From an uncultured Saprospiraceae bacterium (GTDB taxonomy: Bacteria; Bacteroidota; Bacteroidia; Chitinophagales; Saprospiraceae), in contig CALJOK010000010.1 of the NCBI GenBank assembly GCA_937981555.1, forward strand, positions 1 to 64,000: a stretch of 64,000 bases of DNA. Reading direction: 5' to 3'. Numbering within the stretch: the first letter of the stretch is position 1; each line of letters opens with the position of its first letter. A program made the position numbers and the translations under genes. Below, one piece after another: positions 51,707 to 60,160 of this stretch. Under the pieces are notes generated by a model. The model saw nothing but the letters and a program-made list of their open reading frames with translations. It was not told the DNA's origin and searched no databases.

Positions 51707-54118
51707 CTACCCTTTTATCCTCGACTTCTCATCTTCTGTTGCAGTCGATCTATTCCGCACACTTTTCAATTTATTATTTCCAAATTTATATTTAAAACTA
51801 ACTTTCACTCTTCGTGTATCTCGCTTCTGAGTAACATCTAAATAAATATCATCTTGCCTAACAAAGACATCATTCTGACGAATATCAAAAATATCATCAA
51901 CTCCAATTTTTAAGCTTCCTTTACCTTTTAGAATATCTTTTGAAAATCCTAAATCCACACCATATTGTGCATTCAATTTAAACAAAGCATAAGTCAATTT
52001 AGATTGGTAAGTTCCAGTAACTTCCATAATAATGCCAGCGGGAAGATTAAATTCATTTCCAATATAAATGTGATACGCCACATTCTGATTGTCCAAAGTT
52101 CCAGAAGGAATACTTGATTTAAAATCATTATAAAAACTCGTCAAATTAATTCTCGTTACACCTATTTTCCCCAAAGGGATACTTGTCGAAAAGGTCAAAT
52201 CAGCAGAGTTATAATTATCTAAATTTATATTAGTTTGGAAGGTTTTATTTTCTGAGGAAAATTGTTCAATCACTTCTGTCATCGCATCTTTAGTGCGGCT
52301 ATAATTCGCTGAAATAAAAAATAGATTTCCAAAACCATAATTCATTCCAACCGAATTTGAATACTGAGGATTTAAAAATGGATTACCGATTTCAAATGTA
52401 TACTCATCTAAATATCCAATAAAAGGATTTAAGTCTTGGTAACTTGGTCTATTAATTCTTCTGGAATAATTATAACTCAAACTATGTTTTTTGCCAATAG
52501 TGTGAGATAAACTTAGGCTAGGAAAAAAGTCGGTATAATTCCGAGGAACCGATTCTTCCAACGTTACAGAGTTCCCTAAACTTCTAGTCTGTTCCACTCG
52601 AAGTCCTGCTTGAACATTTACTTTTCCATAATTTTTGGAAACATTAGCATAGCCAGCCAACACATCTTCATCATAAATAAAATTGTTAGTTCTGTTAATT
52701 TGATTTTCCCAAATTCCATTTTCTAAAGCTTCATATTTCGAATCATTATCTGTTTTCACCATACTTAATTTTGCACCTACTTCAATTTGATAACCTTCAA
52801 AAGATTTTGAAAAATCCATTTTGGCAGCAAAAATATTTATATCAGAACGATCCTTATTTCTTAACATAAATGGAGATAAAACCATCTCATTATTTTCATC
52901 AAAATAATTATTGTCATAGGTATTATCAATTACACTTTTATAAAAAGAATAATCTGCATCCAATGTCAAAGATGTTCCCTTGTCATCGAAATTATGAACC
53001 ACATTAAAATTATACGAATGTTGATTCCAAATTACATCTGTTACCCCATATACATTTAGAAGATTAAACCCAGGAGTATTGTCCCCTGTAATGGTTGTTT
53101 GGTTATCATGTATCCAAGAAGCATTTGCTCGATTAAAATTATACAAAACACCAACTGTTGTTTTATCTGAAATCGTATAATCAATTCCAAGTCTAGAATT
53201 ATAACTTACTTCAGTATCCTCCATCTCTGCAACTTGATCAAAAGTTGTAGTACCATTGTTATAAGGAATCACTTTTTTGAGCGTCATGTCCTTTACTCCT
53301 TTCCAATCATTCCTACCTGATGAACCATAAATATTCATTTTATCAGATCTGTAATTAAAATTTAAGCCATTGTTATAACTCAGTTTTTCCCCTTTCCGTG
53401 CACCTGCATTTATGGAACCGTTGAAACCAATTTTATTATTTTTCTTCAACCTGATATTAATTATTCCTGAATTCCCTTCAGCATCATACTTAGCCGACGG
53501 GTTCGTAATGATTTCTATATTTTGAATATTTTCAGCAGGCATAGATTCTAATAATCTCGTTAATTCATCACCAGTCAAATATTGGTTTTTGCCATTGATC
53601 ATCACAAGGACTCCTTGCTTACCTCGAAGGCTAATATTATTATCCTTGTCAATCATCACGCCTGGAGATTTTTGTAAAATCTCGATAGCAGAGTTTCCTG
53701 AGTTGACTGTACTGTTTTCAACATTGACTACAATCTTATCAGCCTTCATTTCAATAAAAGGTTTTTTGGTCGTGACTGTCACCTCTGAAAGCTCAACACC
53801 TTGCGTTAAAATTAAAGGATCAATCATAATTTTATTATTGTTAGATTTAATCAAAGTAGAATAGCTTTCATTGAATCCAACCGAAGATGCTGAGACTAAA
53901 TAACTTCCTTTTTCAACAGCCTCAAAAACAAAATTACCTTCCAAATCCGTCACGACTCCTTTGATTAAAGTAGAGTCTAAAGGATTTAATAACAATACAT
54001 TTGCATATTCTAGAATAACTCCTTTTTCATCGGCGAGTTGTCCTTGTATAATTCCTGTTTGAGCATTCAGGGAAAAGAAAGAAAGGAAAAGTGTTATGAT
54101 AATAAGTAGGTTTTTCAT
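51707..54118 (-). CDS. TonB-dependent outer-membrane receptor family protein
   Basis: 803 residues. Signal peptide ends SLNAQ. A carboxypeptidase-regulatory-like domain (about 22-105: GIIQGQLADEKGVILEYANV, LEGNFVFEAVEKGSYLVSAS) is followed by a plug domain (SAIEILQKSPGVMIDKDNNI, LRGKQGVLVMINGKNQYLTG, AENIQNIEIITNPSAKYDAE) and a barrel from about 230 to the end. The pattern matches the outer-membrane beta-barrel family (OMP_b-brl_3), relatives of TonB receptors. There is no SusD gene beside it, so the substrate is probably not a polysaccharide of the Sus type. The neighbour on the other side is a secreted dipeptidyl peptidase; peptide-related uptake is a guess. Confidence 0.92.
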   Translation of the reverse strand: MKNLLIIITLFLSFFSLNAQTGIIQGQLADEKGVILEYANVLLLNPLDSTLIKGVVTDLEGNFVFEAVEKGSYLVSASSVGFNESYSTLIKSNNNKIMIDPLILTQGVELSEVTVTTKKPFIEMKADKIVVNVENSTVNSGNSAIEILQKSPGVMIDKDNNISLRGKQGVLVMINGKNQYLTGDELTRLLESMPAENIQNIEIITNPSAKYDAEGNSGIINIRLKKNNKIGFNGSINAGARKGEKLSYNNGLNFNYRSDKMNIYGSSGRNDWKGVKDMTLKKVIPYNNGTTTFDQVAEMEDTEVSYNSRLGIDYTISDKTTVGVLYNFNRANASWIHDNQTTITGDNTPGFNLLNVYGVTDVIWNQHSYNFNVVHNFDDKGTSLTLDADYSFYKSVIDNTYDNNYFDENNEMVLSPFMLRNKDRSDINIFAAKMDFSKSFEGYQIEVGAKLSMVKTDNDSKYEALENGIWENQINRTNNFIYDEDVLAGYANVSKNYGKVNVQAGLRVEQTRSLGNSVTLEESVPRNYTDFFPSLSLSHTIGKKHSLSYNYSRRINRPSYQDLNPFIGYLDEYTFEIGNPFLNPQYSNSVGMNYGFGNLFFISANYSRTKDAMTEVIEQFSSENKTFQTNINLDNYNSADLTFSTSIPLGKIGVTRINLTSFYNDFKSSIPSGTLDNQNVAYHIYIGNEFNLPAGIIMEVTGTYQSKLTYALFKLNAQYGVDLGFSKDILKGKGSLKIGVDDIFDIRQNDVFVRQDDIYLDVTQKRDTRRVKVSFKYKFGNNKLKSVRNRSTATEDEKSRIKG

Positions 54119-54448
54119 ATTTCGATTTTATTATGGATGATGAAAAAATAATGGAAAACTTAATTTAATTTCTATATTTCACATAGGAATTCTATTTACC
54201 TTCTGAACCACATTCAGAAGGATATCAATAAAAAAGAAGTAAAATTTAAAAGAAAATAAAACTAAGGTTATTTCATTTTTAAGTTCAAATAGCAGACGAA
54301 TTGATTTTATCAAATGTTACAATCTTGTTAAAATTTAATTTTGTTTATTTTTAACTTCAGGTACAAGAACTTCCTTCTCATCAGTAATTTTAGGTTATAT
54401 TTAAAATCAAAATCCTACCTTTAGAAAAAATTAAAACCAATAATAATT
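54119..54448. other. Divergent spacer between the receptor and peptidase IV genes
   Basis: 330 AT-rich bases without a gene. A near-consensus -7 box (TACCTTTA, 54416-54423) lies 25 bases before the plus-strand start. No convincing box was seen for the minus-strand receptor gene. Confidence 0.35.
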
Positions 54449-56713
54449 ATGAAAAAACTTTCCCTTTTCTTTTTCAGTATTCTGCTTCCGTATTTTATTT
54501 TTTCCCAAAAACCAGAAGACAAACGATGGCTTTCTATTGATCGAATTTATGAATCTGGTGATTTCCAAATGGATTATTTTGGACAAGCACGTTGGATGGA
54601 GGATGGAGTGGCGTACACTACTTTAGAAAAATCTAAAACACATAAAAAAGGTCGAGACATTGTTTCTTACGAAACCAAAACCGGTAATCGAAAAGTATTA
54701 GTCGATGCTGAAAAATTAATTCCGGTCGGAGAGAAAACACCGCTAAGCATTTCCAATTATATTTGGTCTCATGACAAAAAGCAATTGATGATCTTCACCA
54801 ACACTACTCGAGTTTGGAGGTATGATACCAAAGGAGATTATTGGATTTTAAATTTGAAAAATGGGCAATTACATCAATTAGGAAAAAACTTAAAATCTTC
54901 TTCCTTGATGTTTGCTAAATTTTCTCCAAATGATAATCAAGTGGCCTACGTCAGCGAACACAATGTTTATGTGGAAGAAATTCCTTCGGGCGTAATTAAG
55001 CAATTAACTTTTGATGGTTCAACCACCTTAATCAATGGAACTTTTGATTGGGCTTACGAAGAAGAATTTAGTTGTCGAGATGGATTCCGATGGAGTCCTG
55101 ATGGTGAAAATATTGCTTACTGGCAAGTTGATGCCAAAGACATTAAAAACTTTTTGATGATAAATACGACTGATTCAATTTATTCTCAAACTATTCCTGT
55201 GCAATATCCAAAAGTCGGGGAGGATCCTTCTTCTTGCAAAATTGGAGTTGTCTCTATCTCAAATGGAAAAACTAGATGGATGGATATCCCAGGTGATCCC
55301 ATCCAAAATTATTTACCGCGAATGATGTGGGGAGAAGACAGCCAACATCTCCTATCCCAACAAATCAATCGTAAACAAAACACCTTAAAACTTTGGTGGA
55401 GTAATATCAAAACAGGAAACTCTAACAATATACACACGGAGATAGAAACAGCTTGGATTGATGCAGTCGAACCGGACGATTGGCTTTGGTTAGAAGAAGG
55501 AAAAGCCTTCACTTGGACCAGCGAAAAAAATGGCTGGCGAAATCTTTATTCTATTTCTAAAGATGGTAAAAAAGAGACTATGCTTTCCCCTGGCAACTAT
55601 GATGCTATTTCAATTCAAGAGATTGATATCAAAGGTGGTTGGGTATATTTCATTGCCTCTCCTGACAATCCAACTCAACGATATTTATACCGAACATCTC
55701 TAACCAGAAAAGGAAAAGCAGAACGCTTAAGCCCTGATAGTCAAGAAGGTACACATAGTTACCAGATTGCACCTGGCGGAAAATTTGCCTTTCATACTTT
55801 CTCCAATGCTAATACTCCGCCGATAAAAGAACTCATTAGTTTGCCTAATCATCAACGGATCAAGTTGTTGTATGATAATGAAGATTATAAAAAAACCTTC
55901 GATGCTTTAGCTACTAGTCCTACTGAATTTTTCAGAGTAAAAACTGAAGATGGTGTCGAAATGGATGGATATATGATCAAGCCGCATGACTTCGATCCAA
56001 GTAAAAAATACCCAATCATTTTTTATGTGTACGGAGAACCTTGGGGGCAAACTGCAAAGGACAATTGGGAGGGGAATTTATATCATCAAATGTTGACTCA
56101 AAAAGGTTATATCATTATGACTTTAGATAATCGAGGTACCCCTTCTCCTAGAGGTCGTGAATGGCGAAAAAGTATTTATCGAAAAATCGGTGTGATCAAT
56201 TCTAGAGACCAAGCGATGGCTGCCAAGGAAATTCAAAAGTGGGATTTTGTAGATGCGGACCGCATGGGTGTTTGGGGTTGGAGTGGTGGTGGTTCGATGA
56301 CATTGAATTTATTATTCAGATATCCTGAAATTTACAAAACAGGAATTTCAGTTGCGCCAGTTGCCAATCAATTATTGTATGATAATATTTATCAAGAAAG
56401 ATACATGGGCGTGCCTTGGGAAAATAAAGAAGATTTCGTGGAGGGTTCGCCTTTAACTTATGCCAAGAATTTGAAAGGAAATTTATTACTCGTTCATGGT
56501 ACTGCGGACGATAATGTTCACTATCAAAATGCAGAAGTTCTCATCAATGAATTGATCAAACACAATAAATTATTTCAAGTTATGCCCTACCCTAATCGGT
56601 CGCATGGAATTTATGAAGGCGAAAATACTCGACGTCATTTGTATCTCATGATGACAGATTATTTTTTAAAAAACTTAGAAAAAGGAGGAAAGGACATAAT
56701 CACTAAACCTTAA
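54449..56713 (+). CDS. S9 dipeptidyl peptidase IV
   Basis: 754 residues. Signal peptide ends IFSQ (about 21). An N-terminal beta-propeller holds the Glu motif FDWAYEEEF (substrate amino-terminus binding). The alpha/beta-hydrolase end has YVYGEPWGQT, then GWSGGGSMTL (Ser612), HGTADDNVH (Asp) and RSHGIYEGE (His). The length and motifs fit bacterial DPP IV, which removes X-Pro or X-Ala dipeptides. It is exported to the periplasm or the cell surface, without a T9SS domain. Near-consensus -7 box at 54416; terminator behind it. The divergent receptor gene may form part of the same peptide-use region. Confidence 0.94.
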   Translation: MKKLSLFFFSILLPYFIFSQKPEDKRWLSIDRIYESGDFQMDYFGQARWMEDGVAYTTLEKSKTHKKGRDIVSYETKTGNRKVLVDAEKLIPVGEKTPLSISNYIWSHDKKQLMIFTNTTRVWRYDTKGDYWILNLKNGQLHQLGKNLKSSSLMFAKFSPNDNQVAYVSEHNVYVEEIPSGVIKQLTFDGSTTLINGTFDWAYEEEFSCRDGFRWSPDGENIAYWQVDAKDIKNFLMINTTDSIYSQTIPVQYPKVGEDPSSCKIGVVSISNGKTRWMDIPGDPIQNYLPRMMWGEDSQHLLSQQINRKQNTLKLWWSNIKTGNSNNIHTEIETAWIDAVEPDDWLWLEEGKAFTWTSEKNGWRNLYSISKDGKKETMLSPGNYDAISIQEIDIKGGWVYFIASPDNPTQRYLYRTSLTRKGKAERLSPDSQEGTHSYQIAPGGKFAFHTFSNANTPPIKELISLPNHQRIKLLYDNEDYKKTFDALATSPTEFFRVKTEDGVEMDGYMIKPHDFDPSKKYPIIFYVYGEPWGQTAKDNWEGNLYHQMLTQKGYIIMTLDNRGTPSPRGREWRKSIYRKIGVINSRDQAMAAKEIQKWDFVDADRMGVWGWSGGGSMTLNLLFRYPEIYKTGISVAPVANQLLYDNIYQERYMGVPWENKEDFVEGSPLTYAKNLKGNLLLVHGTADDNVHYQNAEVLINELIKHNKLFQVMPYPNRSHGIYEGENTRRHLYLMMTDYFLKNLEKGGKDIITKP

Positions 56714-56716
56714 AAA

Positions 56717-56757
56717 AATAACCTTCCATCTTTTAAAAGATGGAAGGTTATTTTTTT
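56717..56757. terminator. Terminator between peptidase IV and the GT-C gene
   Basis: AATAACCTTCCATCTTTT (56717-56734) is followed at once by its complement (56735-56752), then a T-run. It overlaps the stop region of the minus-strand gene. Confidence 0.9.
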
Positions 56758-58246
56758 ATTTTCTCAAATTTGATAACAAAGCGATCCCTTCTTTTTCAAA
56801 ATATAAAACTTTATCTCTCGGATATAAATTGACTTCCTCCTTCGTTGGATCATAATCCACATCTGTCAACGATTTTTCATAAAATAAAAAATAATCCGCC
56901 AAACTTTTATCTAAATTATCAGGTTGATCCTTCGCATAAACTACATACTTATATTTCTTTTTCCAATCATAATATTTTAGTGCACTTGAAAACATGACAG
57001 TTGAATCAAGAATGAAAATTTTGTTTTGTTGTTTTCCTTTTTCATTGATATAATTCAAAACCTCGGTGGTTCGAGAATCAAATGGCCAAATAATGGTGCA
57101 ATATAAATTGGAATTTTTATAAAAATTAAAAAGTGCTAAAAGCGAAAACAATGCTATTGATCCTCGCATAAAAACCAAGGTATATTCCCATTTATTTTCT
57201 CTAATAAAAAATGCAAACCCAATCATAAAAAGTGGAAAATAAAACAAGGCAGTTCGATTGACCAAATATTTAGTTTCTAAAAAATGATGTGAAAAAATAT
57301 TTAACCCAAAAGGAATAAATAATAAAACTAGCAAAATCAAAACAGGGCTTTGCAAAACCTTTTTTGATTTTAAATTTTTAAAAAGAGAAAAAATTAATGC
57401 CAGAAAGAAAAGGATTAAAAAAACATTTAACAACAAAACAATTGCTTCCATAGAAACCAAATTCCCCATCGAATAGGCTACTAGAGAAATTAAAGTATCT
57501 TGATAAAACCCATCATTCCCTCCATACCAAAATCCACCTAACTCCCTCAATTTTTGAATGGGAAAATAAATCAGACCACTTATAACAAGAGAAATCAAAA
57601 TATTTAAACCTAAAAACCGAAGGTAGTTAGTTTTGATTTTTTTCCAAACAAATCTTCGCTGAGTTAAAAAAATCAATTGGTTCGCCGCAAGTAATCCAAC
57701 CCAAAAGAATAAAAAAGTAAAATTGCTGAGTACGGCGAAACTTCCCAGCAGGAGTGCGAAAATGCCATTTTTAGATTTGCCTGTTTCTTTGAATTTTAAA
57801 AGATAAAATATCGAAGACATAAGAAAACCGAGTCCCAATCCATAGCCTCTAGCCAATCCAAAAAAGTCTAACAACAAAGGATTTGAAATTAATATTAGGT
57901 ATAAACTTATCCCAAGAAATGGTTTAAAAAAAGTATCACAAATTTTATAGGAAAAATATAAATAAGCTACCATCGAAATAAGATTGGGTAACCGTGCTAA
58001 AAAAATGGTCTCTTGTCCAGAGGAATAAATCAACTTTATCAAAAAGGAATTCAACAAATGATTATTGGCAATGGCTGGCTCTCCAGCAAAAATATTATAA
58101 AAAGATCCTCGAACAAAAACGCCAATCGTCCACGCCTCATCAAAAGTAATTCCGACTAAAATAGATCTTGTAAAAACATACGTGAAGAAAAATAATCCTA
58201 GCGAAAAATATATTAGCTTTTTCTGTTGCTTTAGTTTTTTGATCAT
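56756..58246 (-). CDS. Polytopic GT-C-type glycosyltransferase-like membrane protein
   Basis: 496 residues, with about ten hydrophobic helices to residue 385 and a soluble C-terminal domain. After the first helix comes VGITFDEAWTIG, an acidic DE pair in the position of the catalytic DE of GT-C enzymes (PMT/ArnT type). Further features are AIANNHLLNSFLIKL, LARLPNLISMVAYLYF and FGLARGYGLGLGFL, which fit the ArnT-like dolichyl/undecaprenyl-phosphate sugar transferase pattern. A soluble end (about 390-496) has an IFILDSTVMFSSALKYYDWK segment. The sugar and acceptor are unknown. A -7 box lies 27 bases upstream. Confidence 0.8.
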   Translation of the reverse strand: MIKKLKQQKKLIYFSLGLFFFTYVFTRSILVGITFDEAWTIGVFVRGSFYNIFAGEPAIANNHLLNSFLIKLIYSSGQETIFLARLPNLISMVAYLYFSYKICDTFFKPFLGISLYLILISNPLLLDFFGLARGYGLGLGFLMSSIFYLLKFKETGKSKNGIFALLLGSFAVLSNFTFLFFWVGLLAANQLIFLTQRRFVWKKIKTNYLRFLGLNILISLVISGLIYFPIQKLRELGGFWYGGNDGFYQDTLISLVAYSMGNLVSMEAIVLLLNVFLILFFLALIFSLFKNLKSKKVLQSPVLILLVLLFIPFGLNIFSHHFLETKYLVNRTALFYFPLFMIGFAFFIRENKWEYTLVFMRGSIALFSLLALFNFYKNSNLYCTIIWPFDSRTTEVLNYINEKGKQQNKIFILDSTVMFSSALKYYDWKKKYKYVVYAKDQPDNLDKSLADYFLFYEKSLTDVDYDPTKEEVNLYPRDKVLYFEKEGIALLSNLRK

Positions 58247-58272
58247 GTCTTTAGTTTTTTAAAGTTGTTGAT

Positions 58273-58280
58273 CAAAAATA
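58273..58280 (-). promoter_or_regulatory. -7 box of the GT-C gene
   Basis: The minus strand reads TATTTTTG, matching TAnnTTTG; a TTTG at 58305-58308 lies 24 bases away, slightly beyond normal spacing. Confidence 0.4.
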
Positions 58281-58366
58281 CTGAGCTACATTTTTTTATT
58301 TGTACAAAGGTTTTTCAAAAAGTCAGGTTTCCGTTTCGCTAAAGTGAATACGACAATAAATAAAAT

Positions 58367-60055
58367 TTAAAATTCCGCCTCCACTTTTACACTCATCACC
58401 TCTCGACTGATCGGATGCAGGAATTCAATCCATTCTGCATGCAAGCACAATCGCTTACTTTTTATTCCATATAAATCATCGCCAATTATCGGCAAGTTCA
58501 ATCCAAGCAGATGAGCAGCATGCACTCGCAACTGATGCGTACGACCTGTGATTGGAAAAAAATAAATTCGAGTCTGTTTATTTTTTCGCTCGATGACTTT
58601 CCATTTCGTTTGAGCTGACTTTCCACTTTCATAGCAAACTAGTTGCTTTGGTCTTTCATTCCAATCCGTCCTCAAGGGCAAGTCTACCGTTCCTTCGTCC
58701 TCTGAAACGATGCCTTCGAGTAAGGCAACATATCTTTTTTTGATCGTCCGTTTGATAAATTGGGATTGCAAAACTTTATGTACCTCTAACGATTTTGCAA
58801 TCAACATAATACCCGATGTTGACATGTCCAATCGATGAACAATCAATGGCCCAGTTGCTTCTGGGAATTTTTCTTTCATTCTTTGCGCTACAGAATCTTT
58901 AATATATCTCCCTGGAACGGATAAAAATTCAGCCGGTTTATTTATCACTAATAAATGTTCATCTTCAAAAACAGTTTCTATTTCTTTTCCTTCCGCAGGA
59001 TTTTTCAACAAAGGATTTTCATCCATCTCTATGCCTTCCAACATGTACGACAATACGGGTTTACATTTTCCGATGCAAGCTGGATAAAAATTCCGATGCT
59101 TCCTGATTTCAGATTTAGGAGATTGTCCCCACCAGAATTCAGCCATCGCCAACGGTTTCATTTTATGTTGAAATGCATACTGCAGTAGTTTTGGAGCAGC
59201 ACATTCACCTGTTCCCCCCATGGGAGTTTTGTCCTCAAATATGTCCAACAAACTTTTTATTTCTCCTGCTTGATTTAGAAATTGGTATTGGTCAAATATC
59301 TTTTTTTGAAGACCTGCAGATTTATTTTTTCGTTTTAATTTTAATTCATCAATAGTCGTTTTGACTTGTTCTACATTTTTTTGATTTTGATCGGTTCGCT
59401 CCTTCCAAAATTCTAGGAGCCTTTTTAATTCTTTTTTCCCATTAATACTTTCTTGATTTAAGCCTTTATTTATTCCTTCAAAATTCTCTGGAGAGGTCGA
59501 TTCTTTTTCTCTTTGTCTTTTTAGTTTTCGTTCTTTTTTATTATTTCTCATTTTCTCCTTCTGCGCTTCGATTTGAGTTGCAGCAAGTAATTGATCTTGT
59601 TTCATTACTTCCAAACCAGCAATAAACTCAGGGAGACTTTCCAGTTTTTTTATTTCCTGATTAATAACATTGAGTTCTTCCATCCCATTATTTAAAAAAT
59701 TGTCTTCCTCCCAAACATCAATTACAGGTGGAACAAATTTAGCACGATGACTACTGTCTCCTAACTTTCCTGAAAAAGCAGAAAGGTAACCGATTTCATT
59801 TTTCTCATTTTGAACCACAAGAACACCGAACATTTTCCCAATAATAACATCAGGTTTTTCTTCTTCTAAACCAAAATCATATTCCCATTCCGTTTGAGTT
59901 TCTATATGATTTTGTAATTCTTTGGCAGCCAATAAACAAAGTGGATGAGGATCGTAATAAAACGGGAAGGTGAATTTTTCAGGCAAAGTGTAACCTGAAA
60001 TAGAGGATTGGAAATTAGTAAAACAACTTTCTGACATCGACATATTTTCTTCCAT
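58367..60055 (-). CDS. RluA-family pseudouridine synthase with long N-terminal extension
   Basis: 562 residues, about twice the usual length. The C-terminal part (about 355-562) is an RluA catalytic domain: VFEDEHLLVINKPAEFLSVP, the catalytic motif HRLDMSTSG (Asp about 408), and GRTHQLRVHAAHLLGLNLPI. The N-terminal 350 residues have a domain of about 120 residues, a Lys/Glu coiled coil (about 135-250) and a conserved-looking block GGTGECAAPKLLQYAF, KPLAMAEFWWG and ACIGKCKPVL with three Cys. This extension occurs in a subgroup of RluA-type enzymes. It modifies RNA (rRNA or tRNA, not decided). It is cytoplasmic, with a -7 box 19 bases upstream. Confidence 0.9.
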   Translation of the reverse strand: MEENMSMSESCFTNFQSSISGYTLPEKFTFPFYYDPHPLCLLAAKELQNHIETQTEWEYDFGLEEEKPDVIIGKMFGVLVVQNEKNEIGYLSAFSGKLGDSSHRAKFVPPVIDVWEEDNFLNNGMEELNVINQEIKKLESLPEFIAGLEVMKQDQLLAATQIEAQKEKMRNNKKERKLKRQREKESTSPENFEGINKGLNQESINGKKELKRLLEFWKERTDQNQKNVEQVKTTIDELKLKRKNKSAGLQKKIFDQYQFLNQAGEIKSLLDIFEDKTPMGGTGECAAPKLLQYAFQHKMKPLAMAEFWWGQSPKSEIRKHRNFYPACIGKCKPVLSYMLEGIEMDENPLLKNPAEGKEIETVFEDEHLLVINKPAEFLSVPGRYIKDSVAQRMKEKFPEATGPLIVHRLDMSTSGIMLIAKSLEVHKVLQSQFIKRTIKKRYVALLEGIVSEDEGTVDLPLRTDWNERPKQLVCYESGKSAQTKWKVIERKNKQTRIYFFPITGRTHQLRVHAAHLLGLNLPIIGDDLYGIKSKRLCLHAEWIEFLHPISREVMSVKVEAEF

Positions 60056-60074
60056 CTATTTAATTTTTGAAGAG

Positions 60075-60082
60075 CAAAAATA
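60075..60082 (-). promoter_or_regulatory. -7 box of the RluA-type gene
   Basis: The minus strand reads TATTTTTG, matching TAnnTTTG, 20 bases before the start; no -33 partner at normal spacing. Confidence 0.4.
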
Positions 60083-60100
60083 CAAACCTTTTCCATGAAA

Positions 60101-60138
60101 AAAGTCCTTTTCAAAATTAATTGAAAAGGACTTTTTTA
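60101..60138 (-). terminator. Terminator of the tricorn-like protease gene
   Basis: AAAGTCCTTTTCAA (60101-60114) pairs with TTGAAAAGGACTTT (60121-60134); T-runs lie on both sides, so it also shields the RluA-type gene that follows. Confidence 0.85.
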
Positions 60139-60160
60139 TTTTATTAAAATAAATCTAAGC

